Positions 1-8,614 of a stretch of 64,000 nucleotides of DNA are shown one piece after another. How positions within the stretch are numbered: the stretch's first letter is position 1; each line of letters begins with the position of its first letter. The stretch spans positions 22,283 through 86,282 of the forward strand of contig CAZGPG010000015.1 in the NCBI GenBank assembly GCA_964527735.1, read 5' to 3'. Both the position numbers and the translations under genes were made by a program. The DNA comes from JBEBVQ01 sp964527735 (GTDB lineage: Bacteria; Bacteroidota; Bacteroidia; Chitinophagales; Chitinophagaceae). The notes below the pieces were generated by a model. That model did no database searches. It saw only the letters and a list, made by a program, of their open reading frames with translations, and was not told the DNA's origin.

Positions 1-2
1 TT

Positions 3-953
3 ATAACTGGCCTTACTGCATTCCTGCTGCAAAGCTGCCTGCCCGGCGAAACCCCGGTACCGGCGCACGAGGCAGGAGATGTGCTCACAGCTTCTGTAAA
101 TATGGAAAGCGATTACAAATGGCAGATCTATTATAACCTGAAGACAAGTACGGAAATTGGTAAAAATGATAAAGGCATCTGGGACCTGGGATTTGAATCC
201 GGCCCGGACGGCTACCGCATTATCCTGAACAATGCAAAACAGATGACCGTGTACAAAACGGACAAAACGGATTTTGCTGCCGTCAATACTGCCGACACCG
301 CCGGCAGGGAGAGCAGGGACAGTCCTTCCGGCAGTCTCGACAGCACAGGCATCGGCGACTGGCGGGCAGGCAATCATATTTATATCGTCAACCGCGCACA
401 TGACGGTGTTTCAGAGTTGGGACTGAAAAAACTACAACTGCTGTCGGTGGATGAGCAGGAATACCGGATCCGTATTGCTGATATGAATGGCAGCAATGAC
501 CAGACAATTGTCATTCCAAAGGACGACCAGTATAATTTCAGTTTTATTTCCCTTACCGACGGGCAGCAGGTTAGCGTTGAGCCGCCAAAAGACAGCTGGG
601 ATATTGTATTTTCCCAATACACGCACATCTACTACGATATGGACAATACGCCATATACTGTAACAGGATGTCTGCTCAACCGGTATAATACTTCAGTAGC
701 TATTGATTCGGTACACGACTTTGCGGATATCACCTATGAAGATATCCCCTCGTACACCTTTTCTACAGACATCAACGGTATCGGTTTTGACTGGAAAACA
801 TATTCACTCAGCAACAACGTCTATGCAGTAGATCTGCATAAAAACTACATCATACGTACCGCCACCGGTACGTATTTCAAGCTGCATTTTATTGATTTCG
901 TTAGCCCCACCGGTGAGAAAGGAAATCCCAAATGGGAATTCCAGGAATTGTAG
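3..953 (+). CDS. HmuY-family lipoprotein, 5' end outside window
   Basis: The reading frame is open from the first bases. It carries a hydrophobic stretch ending in the lipobox LLQSC (cysteine codon 36-38), then a proline-rich linker, so the start codon lies left of the window and the GTG at 81 is not the start. The mature part resembles HmuY proteins: a strand-rich domain beginning with YYNLKTSTEIGKNDKGIWDL and ending with TYFKLHFIDFVSPTGEKGNP. HmuY of Porphyromonas gingivalis is a surface heme-binding lipoprotein. Whether this one binds heme is not shown by the sequence; such proteins often sit next to a TonB receptor, which would be upstream. The stop codon is followed at once by a GTAG-headed hairpin. 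Confidence 0.85.
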   Translation: MTGLTAFLLQSCLPGETPVPAHEAGDVLTASVNMESDYKWQIYYNLKTSTEIGKNDKGIWDLGFESGPDGYRIILNNAKQMTVYKTDKTDFAAVNTADTAGRESRDSPSGSLDSTGIGDWRAGNHIYIVNRAHDGVSELGLKKLQLLSVDEQEYRIRIADMNGSNDQTIVIPKDDQYNFSFISLTDGQQVSVEPPKDSWDIVFSQYTHIYYDMDNTPYTVTGCLLNRYNTSVAIDSVHDFADITYEDIPSYTFSTDINGIGFDWKTYSLSNNVYAVDLHKNYIIRTATGTYFKLHFIDFVSPTGEKGNPKWEFQEL

Positions 954-978
954 GTAGAGACGCGATTCATCGCGTCTC
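954..978 (+). repeat. REP-like hairpin, GTAG head, single copy
   Basis: GTAG at 954-957 leads into a near-perfect palindrome at 957-978 (arms GAGACGCGAT and ATCGCGTCTC around TC). It abuts the stop codon of the HmuY-like gene and faces the end of the GIN gene, so it could also end transcription. The same sequence recurs in pairs at 1729-1801 and 55672-55750. Confidence 0.85.
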
Positions 979-1012
979 CATTTATCCGGGAAGGAAGTGT
1001 GACAATTCGTTT

Positions 1013-1678
1013 CTACCATTTTTTCACCCGGCCCGATCCGCTGATATCGATGTCCGCCACAGGGCTACCCCAATAATCTATATTTCCCGATCCGGAGATA
1101 CGTGCAACCAGGTAATCCACCACAGTAAGCTCTATATTGCCGGAGCCTGATATGGTGGCATGTACCGTGTCTGCAACCGCATTCCGTGCGCTGATGTTAC
1201 CACTCCCTTTGACACGGTATGTTGCCTGCCTGAAATCACCACCCGCAAGGTAGAGATTGCCGGAGCCATTGATCTCCCCTCCAAATACACCCTCAAAACC
1301 CGGATTGATCCGGATATTGCCGGATCCGTTGAGGGTTATATTGCTGATATCCGGCGTATAGACATCCACTGAAATATTATCGTTCCGCACCCTGGTATTG
1401 TCCTCGTATTCCAGACGCAGCTTTCCGCCCGAAACATTTGTTGTATAGGCTGGCACCAGATTCTGGTAACCCGTTACAACGACCCGGTAAGCCGTATCCC
1501 GGAATACCCTGATCTCGTTGCTTCCATTGCAGTCAATGCTATTAAACGGAGCAGTAATCCGTGTCTCTGAGATTGTTGCGCCATCTCCCTTCAGTCTTTC
1601 ACGGGAACAGGAGGAAGCCATCATCAATAAGGCTGCGAACAGTATAAAATGGTATTTCATATCTTTCATTTTATCCAT
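1013..1678 (-). CDS. GIN-domain (DUF2807) lipoprotein
   Basis: 221 residues. A signal sequence ends in lipobox MASSC, followed by a beta-helical region with the motif NGSGN/SGSGN repeated about every 20-25 residues (NGSGNIRI, NGSGNLYL, KGSGNISA, SGSGNIEL, SGSGNIDY). This is the 'auto-transporter adhesin head GIN' domain common in Bacteroidota envelope proteins. Its function is unknown. Two later in-frame methionines (residues 4 and 7) could equally be the start and would give a more standard signal peptide. Confidence 0.85.
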   Translation of the reverse strand: MDKMKDMKYHFILFAALLMMASSCSRERLKGDGATISETRITAPFNSIDCNGSNEIRVFRDTAYRVVVTGYQNLVPAYTTNVSGGKLRLEYEDNTRVRNDNISVDVYTPDISNITLNGSGNIRINPGFEGVFGGEINGSGNLYLAGGDFRQATYRVKGSGNISARNAVADTVHATISGSGNIELTVVDYLVARISGSGNIDYWGSPVADIDISGSGRVKKW

Positions 1679-1728
1679 GACGTACCAACAAGACGATACC
1701 CCTATCTGAAAATGAAATTTTCATACCA

Positions 1729-1801
1729 CGTAGAGACGCGATTCATCGCGTCTCCCTATTGATAAACGCGCGAGGGAGACGCGATGAATCGCGTCTCTAC
1801 G
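1729..1801. repeat. Inverted pair of REP-like hairpins (BIME-like)
   Basis: Two perfect 29-base arms (1729-1757 and 1773-1801) are inverted around a 15-base spacer. Each arm is itself palindromic (GAGACGCGAT-TC-ATCGCGTCTC) and has GTAG at its outer edge. The outer GTAG of the right arm overlaps the dnaE stop codon (1797-1799). No transposase is adjacent. Confidence 0.9.
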
Positions 1802-4800
1802 ATAGTACCACGGAATATTGCAGCCCATGCCCCTGAAGGAATTGTACAAATGCATCATTGATTTCGATCTTCAAATGATGCGTCCGCAATTTGATGGGCA
1901 TTTCGGGGTAATCCTCATCCATTATATGCAACAGCAGGTCTGTATTACCCGGATAGTGCTTCAGGTTATCCTGCATAAATGCAACCAGTTGTGCATCAAT
2001 TTTTTTCAGCGGCAGCAGGATATTCACCCGTTTGGTCAGCACCTTCCGTACCTGATCGAGCAGCATGATGTTCTGTATTTCAAATTCCATAACACCCGGA
2101 CGGAAACGATGCTCCTTATAAGCGCCGGTGACCATCAGCGTCTGGCCATTATCAATAAAGTCCTTATACTGTATATAATTTTTCTCCCAGAAAACAATCT
2201 CCTGGTGGCCGCTGTAATCATTCAATACCAGCTTCCCGAATTTACTTCCTTTTTTGGTGGTCATGTGTGCCGCATCAGTGATGAAACCGGCAATACGTAC
2301 CTGGCGGCCCTTGTTGTGCTCCAGTTCGGCCAGGGGCAGAAAGTTATAATGCTCCATTTCAAACCGGTAACCGTCAAGCGGGTGGGCGCTGAGGTAAATG
2401 CCTACGACGTCTTTTTCTTTATTCAGCAGTTCGGGTAACGTCCACGGATCACATTCCGGCATGGCCGGGGGTTTTACATCCGGCATGGCCACTTCTCCGA
2501 ACAGACTGTTTGCAGCCACCGTGCTGCTTGCCTGAAACTGGTTGCCGAAACGTACCAGCCTTTCCAGGCCGTTGACGGGGTCGGTGGGCGGCGCATAAAA
2601 ATACTGCGCCCTGTGCAGCTCCTTAAAATTATCCATAGCGCCTGCCAGCACCAGGCTTTCCAATGATTTTTTATTGACCGTGCGCTGGTTAATGCGGCAG
2701 ATAAAATCAAATATCGAAGTGTACGGTCCGTTCTTTTCTCTTTCTGCGATAACATCTTCTACCGCAGCCTCCCCCACTCCCTTGATCGCATTCATCCCAA
2801 ACCGGATCACGCTTTCCTTGCTCACCGCAAATCCTTTGAGCGACTCATTCACATCCGGTCCCAATACCTGCAGCCCCATCCGCTGGCATTCCTCCATGTA
2901 GAACTTGATCTTGTCGATATTGCCCTGGTTGTTGAGTACTGCGGCCATGTATTCGGCAGGATAATGCGCCTTCAGATACGCGGTCTGATACGCTACAAAA
3001 GCGTAACAGGTCGAGTGGGATTTGTTAAACGCATACTGGGCAAAGGCTTCCCAGTCTGTCCATATCTTTTCCAGCTTGTCTTCCGGATGCCCCTTTTGTC
3101 GGGCGCCTTCCACAAACTGGCTTTTCATCTTATCCAGCACTGACTTCTGCTTCTTACCCATTGCCTTCCGCAGTACGTCTGCATCTCCCTTGGAGAAACC
3201 CGCAAGCTTCTGCGACAGCAGCATCACCTGTTCCTGGTAAACCGAGATCCCATAGGTATCTGCCAGGTATTCTTCCATCTCCGGCAGATCGTATGTGATG
3301 GCTTCTTCGCCGTGTTTCCGCTTAATGAAGTTCGGGATATATTCCAACGGCCCTGGCCGGTAAAGCGCATTCATCGCAATCAGGTCGGCAAACTTGTCGG
3401 GCTTCAGCTCCCGGAGGTACTTCTGCATACCGGGGCTTTCAAACTGGAATGTGCCGTTTGTTTCACCCTTCTGATATATCTCGTACGTCTTTTCGTCATC
3501 CAGCGGAATGGTATCAATATCAATCTCCACATTATAGTTCCGCCGGATCAGCTCCAGGGCATCTTTTATGATGGTCAGCGTCTTCAGCCCGAGAAAGTCC
3601 ATCTTGATCACACCCGCATTTTCAATAATGCTGCCTTCAAACTGCGTGATCAACAGATCTACATCCTTGGTGCTGCACACCGGTATCAGCTCCGTAAGAT
3701 CTCTGGGTGCGATGATGATACCTGCAGCATGTATGCCTGTATTCCGGACGGAGCCTTCCAGCTTTTCCGCTTCGCGCAATACCTTACCCTGCAACGTATC
3801 CGGCTGAGCATAAATCTCACGGATGCGACCCACATTCTCCATTTCCTCACCACCCAGACCTTCTTTCTCCTCCAGGCTTTTTTCTCCTTTCAGAGGGGCA
3901 TGCAGTACCCGCTTAAGCACAATCCCCGGACGTTCCGGCACCAGCTTGGCCAGGGCATTGGCGTCGGGCAGCGGCAGATCCAGCACGCGCGCCACGTCCT
4001 TGATAGACATCTTAGCGGCCATAGTGCCGTAGGTGACGATATGCGCCACCTGGTTTTTACCATATTTATCTACTACATAATCAATCACCTTCTGCCGGCC
4101 GGTATCGTCGAAGTCGGTATCAATATCCGGCATGCTTTTCCGTTCCGGATTCAGGAACCGTTCGAACAGCAGATTATATTTAATCGGGTCAATATTGGTG
4201 ATACCGATGCAATACGCCACAACCGACCCGGCCGCCGACCCGCGGCCCGGCCCGACAAACACACCCAGATCGCGGCCTGCCCTGATAAAATCGGATACAA
4301 TGAGAAAGTAACCGGCAAAGCCCATTGTTTTGATGGTAAACAATTCAAAACGGAGCCGCTCTTCCACCTCCTGATCAATATCCTTATAGCGCTCCTTAGC
4401 GCCCGACCAGGCAAGATGCTCCAGGTAGGCATCCTGGTCATCGTTAAATTCCGGCGGTACTTTAAAATGCGGGAGTAATATTTCCCGCTCCAACCTCAAC
4501 GGCTTTATTTTTTCGACAATAGCATTGGTATTATCAATGGCCTCCGGCAGGTCGCTGAAAAGCTGCGACATCTCCTGCGTATTCTTAAAGTAAAACTGGT
4601 CATTATAAAAAGCAAAACGCCGGTCTTTAGCCATCACATCATCATCAGAGAAGTCTTTCATGGTCGGCGTACTCTGCTTCTCACCCGTATTAATACATAG
4701 CAGGATGTCATGGGCGTTAAAATCCTCCTGATCTACATAATGGGAATCATTGGAAGCGATAACCGGCACATTGTACTTACGGGCAAATTTCACCAGCACT

Positions 4801-5411
4801 TCATTTACCCTGATCTGATCCGGGATGTCGTGCCGCTGAAATTCCACATAGAAATCATCCCCGAACAGATCGAGCCACCATTTAAATTCTTTTTCTCCTT
4901 CTTCTTCTCCTTTTTTCAGGATCGTACGCGGCACCGAAGCCCCCAGACAACAGGTTGTAGCGATCAGACCTTCATGGTATTTTACGACCAGTTCTTTGTC
5001 AATACGCGGGTATTTACCATACATACCCTCTATATAGCCAAGCGAGCACAACTTTACCAGGTTACGGTAACCGGTTTCATCTTTGGCCAGCAGCAACTGG
5101 TGGTAGCGCACATCCTTCTCCTCGCGGGAGAACTGGCGTTTGTGCCTGTTTTCCACAACGTAAAACTCGCAGCCGATAACCGGCTTCACAACCGGTTCGG
5201 TAATGTCTTTCCCATCTTCTGTCTTTCCTACTACTTTGGTATTTTTCCACGCTTCGGAGACGAACTGGAAAACGCCGAACATATTGCCATGGTCGGAGAT
5301 CGCCATAGCCGGCATATCGCTTTTCATAGCCTTGTCGAACAGCCTGGGGATAGACGATGCCCCGTCAAGCAGGGAGTACTGGGTATGGTTGTGGAGGTGT
5401 GAAAATTTCAT
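1797..5411 (-). CDS. dnaE: DNA polymerase III subunit alpha
   Basis: 1204 residues; replicative polymerase. The start chosen is ATG at 5411, which places the PHP-domain motif HLHNHTQYSL at residues 5-14. A longer frame to 5483 only adds translated intergenic repeat. The PHP motif SDHGNMFG lies near residue 40, the polymerase palm has GPGRGSAAGS (about 387-396) and the catalytic aspartates PDIDTDFDD (about 428-436), and an OB-fold-like segment (VRIAGFITDAAH) lies near the C-terminus. Length and order match bacterial DnaE1. The stop codon TAG is the TAG of a REP-like GTAG head, so the last codons abut a mobile repeat. Confidence 0.97.
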   Translation of the reverse strand: MKFSHLHNHTQYSLLDGASSIPRLFDKAMKSDMPAMAISDHGNMFGVFQFVSEAWKNTKVVGKTEDGKDITEPVVKPVIGCEFYVVENRHKRQFSREEKDVRYHQLLLAKDETGYRNLVKLCSLGYIEGMYGKYPRIDKELVVKYHEGLIATTCCLGASVPRTILKKGEEEGEKEFKWWLDLFGDDFYVEFQRHDIPDQIRVNEVLVKFARKYNVPVIASNDSHYVDQEDFNAHDILLCINTGEKQSTPTMKDFSDDDVMAKDRRFAFYNDQFYFKNTQEMSQLFSDLPEAIDNTNAIVEKIKPLRLEREILLPHFKVPPEFNDDQDAYLEHLAWSGAKERYKDIDQEVEERLRFELFTIKTMGFAGYFLIVSDFIRAGRDLGVFVGPGRGSAAGSVVAYCIGITNIDPIKYNLLFERFLNPERKSMPDIDTDFDDTGRQKVIDYVVDKYGKNQVAHIVTYGTMAAKMSIKDVARVLDLPLPDANALAKLVPERPGIVLKRVLHAPLKGEKSLEEKEGLGGEEMENVGRIREIYAQPDTLQGKVLREAEKLEGSVRNTGIHAAGIIIAPRDLTELIPVCSTKDVDLLITQFEGSIIENAGVIKMDFLGLKTLTIIKDALELIRRNYNVEIDIDTIPLDDEKTYEIYQKGETNGTFQFESPGMQKYLRELKPDKFADLIAMNALYRPGPLEYIPNFIKRKHGEEAITYDLPEMEEYLADTYGISVYQEQVMLLSQKLAGFSKGDADVLRKAMGKKQKSVLDKMKSQFVEGARQKGHPEDKLEKIWTDWEAFAQYAFNKSHSTCYAFVAYQTAYLKAHYPAEYMAAVLNNQGNIDKIKFYMEECQRMGLQVLGPDVNESLKGFAVSKESVIRFGMNAIKGVGEAAVEDVIAEREKNGPYTSIFDFICRINQRTVNKKSLESLVLAGAMDNFKELHRAQYFYAPPTDPVNGLERLVRFGNQFQASSTVAANSLFGEVAMPDVKPPAMPECDPWTLPELLNKEKDVVGIYLSAHPLDGYRFEMEHYNFLPLAELEHNKGRQVRIAGFITDAAHMTTKKGSKFGKLVLNDYSGHQEIVFWEKNYIQYKDFIDNGQTLMVTGAYKEHRFRPGVMEFEIQNIMLLDQVRKVLTKRVNILLPLKKIDAQLVAFMQDNLKHYPGNTDLLLHIMDEDYPEMPIKLRTHHLKIEINDAFVQFLQGHGLQYSVVLS

Positions 5412-5442
5412 TGCAAATATTACAGCCGATAAACGATTTTTT

Positions 5443-5545
5443 AATTTGAAAATTTGAAAATGTGCCAATTTGAAAATGCCCATATTACGTAAACTGTAAC
5501 TATTATGCTCATTTTCAAATTCTCAAATTTTCAAATTGACTAATT
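5443..5545. repeat. Word-type inverted repeat, TTTGAAAA family
   Basis: The left arm repeats AATTTGAAAA three times and the right arm repeats its complement (TTTTCAAATT). The middle reads roughly GCCCATATTACGTAAACTG and resembles the middles of the copies at 32109 and 39527. It lies between the 5' side of dnaE and the 3' end of engB. If translated it gives the false peptide MGIFKLAHFQIFKL upstream of dnaE. Confidence 0.85.
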
Positions 5546-5595
5546 GAAACCCGTTTCACAAAATAACAAAAAAGCAGGAAGGCCACAATGGGATT

Positions 5596-6237
5596 TTAAT
5601 CCACATGCTCCTCAAACGCATCGTTCAACTCTGATATATAACCCAGCATATCCCTGCGTCCGAGCTTTTTCACAACACTGGTCACAAAGCTGCGCGGTAT
5701 AAATTCCCATTCCTCTTTCATCCGCTCAATGAACAGCCGCACATTCTTGGCCACTTCCCGCTGGGTGCTTTTATCCGCTTTGGTAAAGGCGATATTAAAC
5801 GGTACCTGCCATTCACCCAGTTGCTTCAGGAATTCCAGATCCGCCTTCTGTGGTGCATGGCGGCTGTCTATCAGCACAAAAATCGTCATCAGGTTGCTGC
5901 GATGCTGCAGGTAACCGGATATCATTTTCTGCCAGGCAGCACGCTGTGTGCGCGATACTTTGGCATACCCGTAGCCCGGCAGATCCACAAGGTACCAGGA
6001 AACAACCTGATCCGGCGCTTCCGGCGATGTGCTTTCGACCAGAAAGTGATTGATCAGTTGGGTTTTGCCGGGCGTAGCAGACGTCTTGGCCAGCCTGGTC
6101 TGATTGGTCAGCATATTGATCAGGGAAGACTTACCCACATTGGAACGGCCAATAAAGGCATATTCCGGTCTGTCCGGACGCGGACAAGCTTCTTCTTTCA
6201 CATTACTGATCAAATATTTCGCAGCGCGTATTTCCAT
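5596..6237 (-). CDS. engB: Ribosome biogenesis GTP-binding protein EngB/YihA
   Basis: 213 residues, normal for the TrmE-Era-EngA-EngB-Septin-like GTPase EngB, which assists large-subunit assembly. Visible motifs: G1 GRSNVGKS (30-37), G2 around TPGKTQ, G3 DLPGYG (85-90) and G4 TKAD (152-155). It is divergent from ubiE with 28 bases between start codons, so the two promoters must overlap the coding ends. Confidence 0.95.
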   Translation of the reverse strand: MEIRAAKYLISNVKEEACPRPDRPEYAFIGRSNVGKSSLINMLTNQTRLAKTSATPGKTQLINHFLVESTSPEAPDQVVSWYLVDLPGYGYAKVSRTQRAAWQKMISGYLQHRSNLMTIFVLIDSRHAPQKADLEFLKQLGEWQVPFNIAFTKADKSTQREVAKNVRLFIERMKEEWEFIPRSFVTSVVKKLGRRDMLGYISELNDAFEEHVD

Positions 6238-6251
6238 TAGTTATAGTAGTG

Positions 6252-6259
6252 TATTTTTG
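6252..6259 (+). promoter_or_regulatory. Possible -7 element for ubiE
   Basis: TATTTTTG matches the Bacteroidota -7 consensus TAnnTTTG and ends six bases before the ubiE ATG, which would give a leaderless or nearly leaderless message. No clear -33 TTG at 19-20 bases was found, so support is partial. Confidence 0.4.
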
Positions 6260-6265
6260 CAACAG

Positions 6266-7018
6266 ATGCAAACAGAACAAAAGCAGTATCAGGGAAATCA
6301 GGTATTACCGGATACGACTTCAAAATTAAGCAAGAAAGAGCAGGTCGCCGAAATGTTTAATGACATATCCGGCAAATATGACTTCCTGAACCATTTTTTC
6401 TCGCTCGGCATTGACCATATCTGGCGCAGAAAAGCGATATCCGCAATCGCACCGGTACACCCAAAAAAGATCCTGGATGTAGCCACCGGCACGGGTGATC
6501 TGGCTATTGCTGCCGTAAAACTTCATCCCGATCAGATAACCGGCGTAGACATTGCGGAGCAAATGCTGGAAACGGGAAGAAAAAAAATCGAAAAAAAGAA
6601 TCTTTCTCATATCATTTCACTGCAAAACGGCGACAGCGAAGCGCTGCCGTTCCAGACAGATTCTTTTGATGCAGTCACCTGTGCCTATGGCATCCGGAAT
6701 TTTGAACATCTGGAAAAAGGGTTAGCCGAAATGTGCCGGGTAATGCGCCCGGGCGGCAGGCTGGCCATCCTGGAATTCTCACAACCCAAAACTTTTCCTG
6801 TAAAACAACTATACCGGTTTTACTTCCGCTATATATTACCCCTGCTGGGGAAGCTTGTTTCAAAGCACAAAACGGCATACACTTATCTGCCCGAAAGCGT
6901 GATGGCCTTCCCCGAAGGAAAAGCATTATGCAGTAAACTGGAACAGGCAGGCTTTAAAAACACCCGTGCCACACCATTAGCATTCGGGATTACCACATTA
7001 TATACGGCAGAAAAATAG
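6266..7018 (+). CDS. ubiE: Demethylmenaquinone methyltransferase UbiE/MenG
   Basis: 250 residues from ATG 6266; the frame upstream is open only by chance over engB. A class I SAM methyltransferase: motif I DVATGTGDLA at 71-80, and the UbiE signatures YDFLNHFFSLGID near the N-terminus and RPGGRLAILEFS past the middle. It makes menaquinone by C-methylating demethylmenaquinone at the membrane. The order engB / ubiE-porT is shared with other Bacteroidota. Its TAG stop overlaps a strong hairpin. Confidence 0.95.
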   Translation: MQTEQKQYQGNQVLPDTTSKLSKKEQVAEMFNDISGKYDFLNHFFSLGIDHIWRRKAISAIAPVHPKKILDVATGTGDLAIAAVKLHPDQITGVDIAEQMLETGRKKIEKKNLSHIISLQNGDSEALPFQTDSFDAVTCAYGIRNFEHLEKGLAEMCRVMRPGGRLAILEFSQPKTFPVKQLYRFYFRYILPLLGKLVSKHKTAYTYLPESVMAFPEGKALCSKLEQAGFKNTRATPLAFGITTLYTAEK

Positions 7019-7045
7019 CAGAGACAGGCGCTTGCCTGTCTCTGC
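7018..7045 (+). terminator. Hairpin overlapping ubiE stop codon
   Basis: Perfect 12-base arms (GCAGAGACAGGC and GCCTGTCTCTGC) surround loop GCTT, beginning on the last base of the ubiE stop codon. There is no T-run, so it may be a REP-like hairpin or a processing/attenuation site rather than a classic intrinsic terminator. Confidence 0.55.
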
Positions 7046-7259
7046 ATATTTCATGGTGATAGGTGCAGCACATTGTTTTACGACCCGGCCACACAGGTCA
7101 AGATACAGCTGTTATTACTGCAGCTCCCGGTCAAACACCGGAATTAATTGATCATTAAGATAAAATAATAATAGAAGTCCCGGGTAAAAATCAAATTCTC
7201 CACTCAAAGGTAACACTTCTCTTTTATTCAAATGTTAAAATTTTGCCCTGATGGTATAA
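7046..7259. other. Intergenic stretch, no gene seen
   Basis: Between the ubiE hairpin and the porT promoter I see no reading frame with plausible coding character, no tRNA and no strong repeat. The second half is AT-rich. Confidence 0.6.
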
Positions 7260-7289
7260 TTGTTTAAAAAGGAACATACTGTATCTTCG
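7260..7289 (+). promoter_or_regulatory. Bacteroidota-type promoter of porT
   Basis: TTG (7260-7262), 19 bases, then TATCTTCG (7282-7289), one mismatch from TAnnTTTG. The porT ATG is 37 bases further on. Confidence 0.6.
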
Positions 7290-7326
7290 TGCTTACGCGT
7301 TACTATCAATTGATCAAACAGCATTC

Positions 7327-8031
7327 ATGCGTCCATTAGCGATTAGTATTATCTTTTCCATCTGTAGCTTTTTTCTGTTTCAGCCTGCTCAGGCACAGCA
7401 AACCATCCTGAATATGCCCGACCACGATCAGAAGGCTTATTACTTCGGGATCACCTTTGCATTGAATTATTCACAATACAGATTGCGTTATACCGATGCT
7501 TATGCCAGGACAGACACATTCAAAGTAATACAGTCGCGCTGGAGCCCGGGATTCAACCTGGGGCTGATGGCCAACCTGCGGCTGAATAATTTTATTGATA
7601 TACGCACCACGCCATCCATTGCATTCGCCGAAAAAAAACTGGGATTCACACATCCGAATACAGACAGCGCTACGGAACGGTCTCTGGAATCTATCTACCT
7701 GCATCTGCCGCTGCAATTGAAATTCAAAAGCGAGCGTATCGGCAATTTTCGTTTCTACGGTCTGGTTGGCGGAAAATTTGATTTCGACATGGCTTCCAAT
7801 GCGCGTTCCCGGCGGGCAGACGAATTTCTGAAAGTAAAGCCCATTGACCTGGGCTATGAGCTGGGGGTCGGCTTTGAGTTCTATTATCCCAACTTCATTT
7901 TTGCCCCCGAAATAAAGCTTAGCCAGGGATTAATGAACCAGTTATATAAAGATCACAATCTGCAGCTTACCAATGCTATTGACCAGATCAATACACGCAT
8001 GATTGTTATCAGCATTCACCTGCAGGGGTAA
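7327..8031 (+). CDS. porT: Type IX secretion protein PorT/SprT
   Basis: 234 residues. An N-terminal signal peptide (ends near AQAQQ) is followed by an outer-membrane barrel-like domain with alternating amphipathic strands (YYFGITFALNYSQYRL, FYGLVGGKFDFDM, ELGVGFEFYYP) and a terminal strand MIVISIHLQG. Family knowledge: PorT/SprT is needed for T9SS secretion in Porphyromonas and Flavobacterium and often lies just after ubiE, as here. With porW at 19.8 kb and T9SS cargo at 48-56 kb, the assignment is consistent. A generic PorT-fold barrel is the alternative. Confidence 0.82.
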   Translation: MRPLAISIIFSICSFFLFQPAQAQQTILNMPDHDQKAYYFGITFALNYSQYRLRYTDAYARTDTFKVIQSRWSPGFNLGLMANLRLNNFIDIRTTPSIAFAEKKLGFTHPNTDSATERSLESIYLHLPLQLKFKSERIGNFRFYGLVGGKFDFDMASNARSRRADEFLKVKPIDLGYELGVGFEFYYPNFIFAPEIKLSQGLMNQLYKDHNLQLTNAIDQINTRMIVISIHLQG

Positions 8032-8042
8032 TATGCAAATGG

Positions 8043-8098
8043 AAAATTGAAAATTGAGAACGCAGGTAGTTAATTTTCAATTCTCAACTTTCAATTTT
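8043..8098. repeat. Word-type inverted repeat after porT
   Basis: The left arm AAAATTGAAAATTGAGAA (8043-8060) pairs with 8081-8098 with one mismatch across a 20-base loop. It lies at the 3' end of porT and just before the next gene. Confidence 0.75.
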
Positions 8099-8103
8099 AA
8101 TGA

Positions 8104-8604
8104 ATGACTACAATTATTTCAGGCACCAACAGAAACGACAGTATGACCCTCAGGGTAGCTAAGGTATATCACAATCTGTTTCTGGAAAAAACAGACGATG
8201 TGCACCTGCTTTCCCTGGAAGGCCTGAACGTATGGGAACGTGGCGAAGCGTTGGCCGAAGCGGAGGAGCAATACCTGATACCCGCTGACAAATTTGTATT
8301 CATCATGCCCGAATATAACGGGAGCTTTCCGGGCATATTAAAACTGATGATCGACAACAGCGATATCCGCAAGTGCTGGTGGTATAAGAAAGCCATGCTT
8401 GCCGGTCTTGCCGACGGACGAGCCGGCAATCTGCGCGGGCTCGACCATATGACCAATATCCTGAATTACCTCCGCATACAAGTATTTTACAATAAACTAC
8501 CTGTTTCCCGCATTTTTGAGGAAATGAGCCTTGACGGGAATTTACTAAAACCGGAAACAGAAAAGGTGATCCGTCTTCAGATAAACGATTTTTTAAAATT
8601 CTAA
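8104..8604 (+). CDS. NADPH-dependent FMN reductase family protein
   Basis: 166 residues, flavodoxin fold. The N-terminal ISGTNRNDSMT fits the FMN phosphate loop (GS/T-x-R-x-x-S) and PEYNGSFPGILKLMID is the hallmark of the NADPH-dependent FMN reductase/azoreductase group. It probably reduces flavin or quinone with NAD(P)H in the cytoplasm; the true substrate cannot be read. Only 10 bases separate it from the metallophosphoesterase, so the two are probably cotranscribed. Confidence 0.88.
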   Translation: MTTIISGTNRNDSMTLRVAKVYHNLFLEKTDDVHLLSLEGLNVWERGEALAEAEEQYLIPADKFVFIMPEYNGSFPGILKLMIDNSDIRKCWWYKKAMLAGLADGRAGNLRGLDHMTNILNYLRIQVFYNKLPVSRIFEEMSLDGNLLKPETEKVIRLQINDFLKF

Positions 8605-8614
8605 ATACGGATAC

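Noticed and set aside
3312..4478. 388-codon plus-strand frame opposite dnaE
   Set aside because: A shadow of dnaE without recognisable domains.
5412..5483. 24-residue N-terminal extension of DnaE (MGIFKLAHFQIFKL...)
   Set aside because: It is translated intergenic repeat; the same peptide appears from the repeat at 39527-39640. The PHP domain needs the start at 5411.
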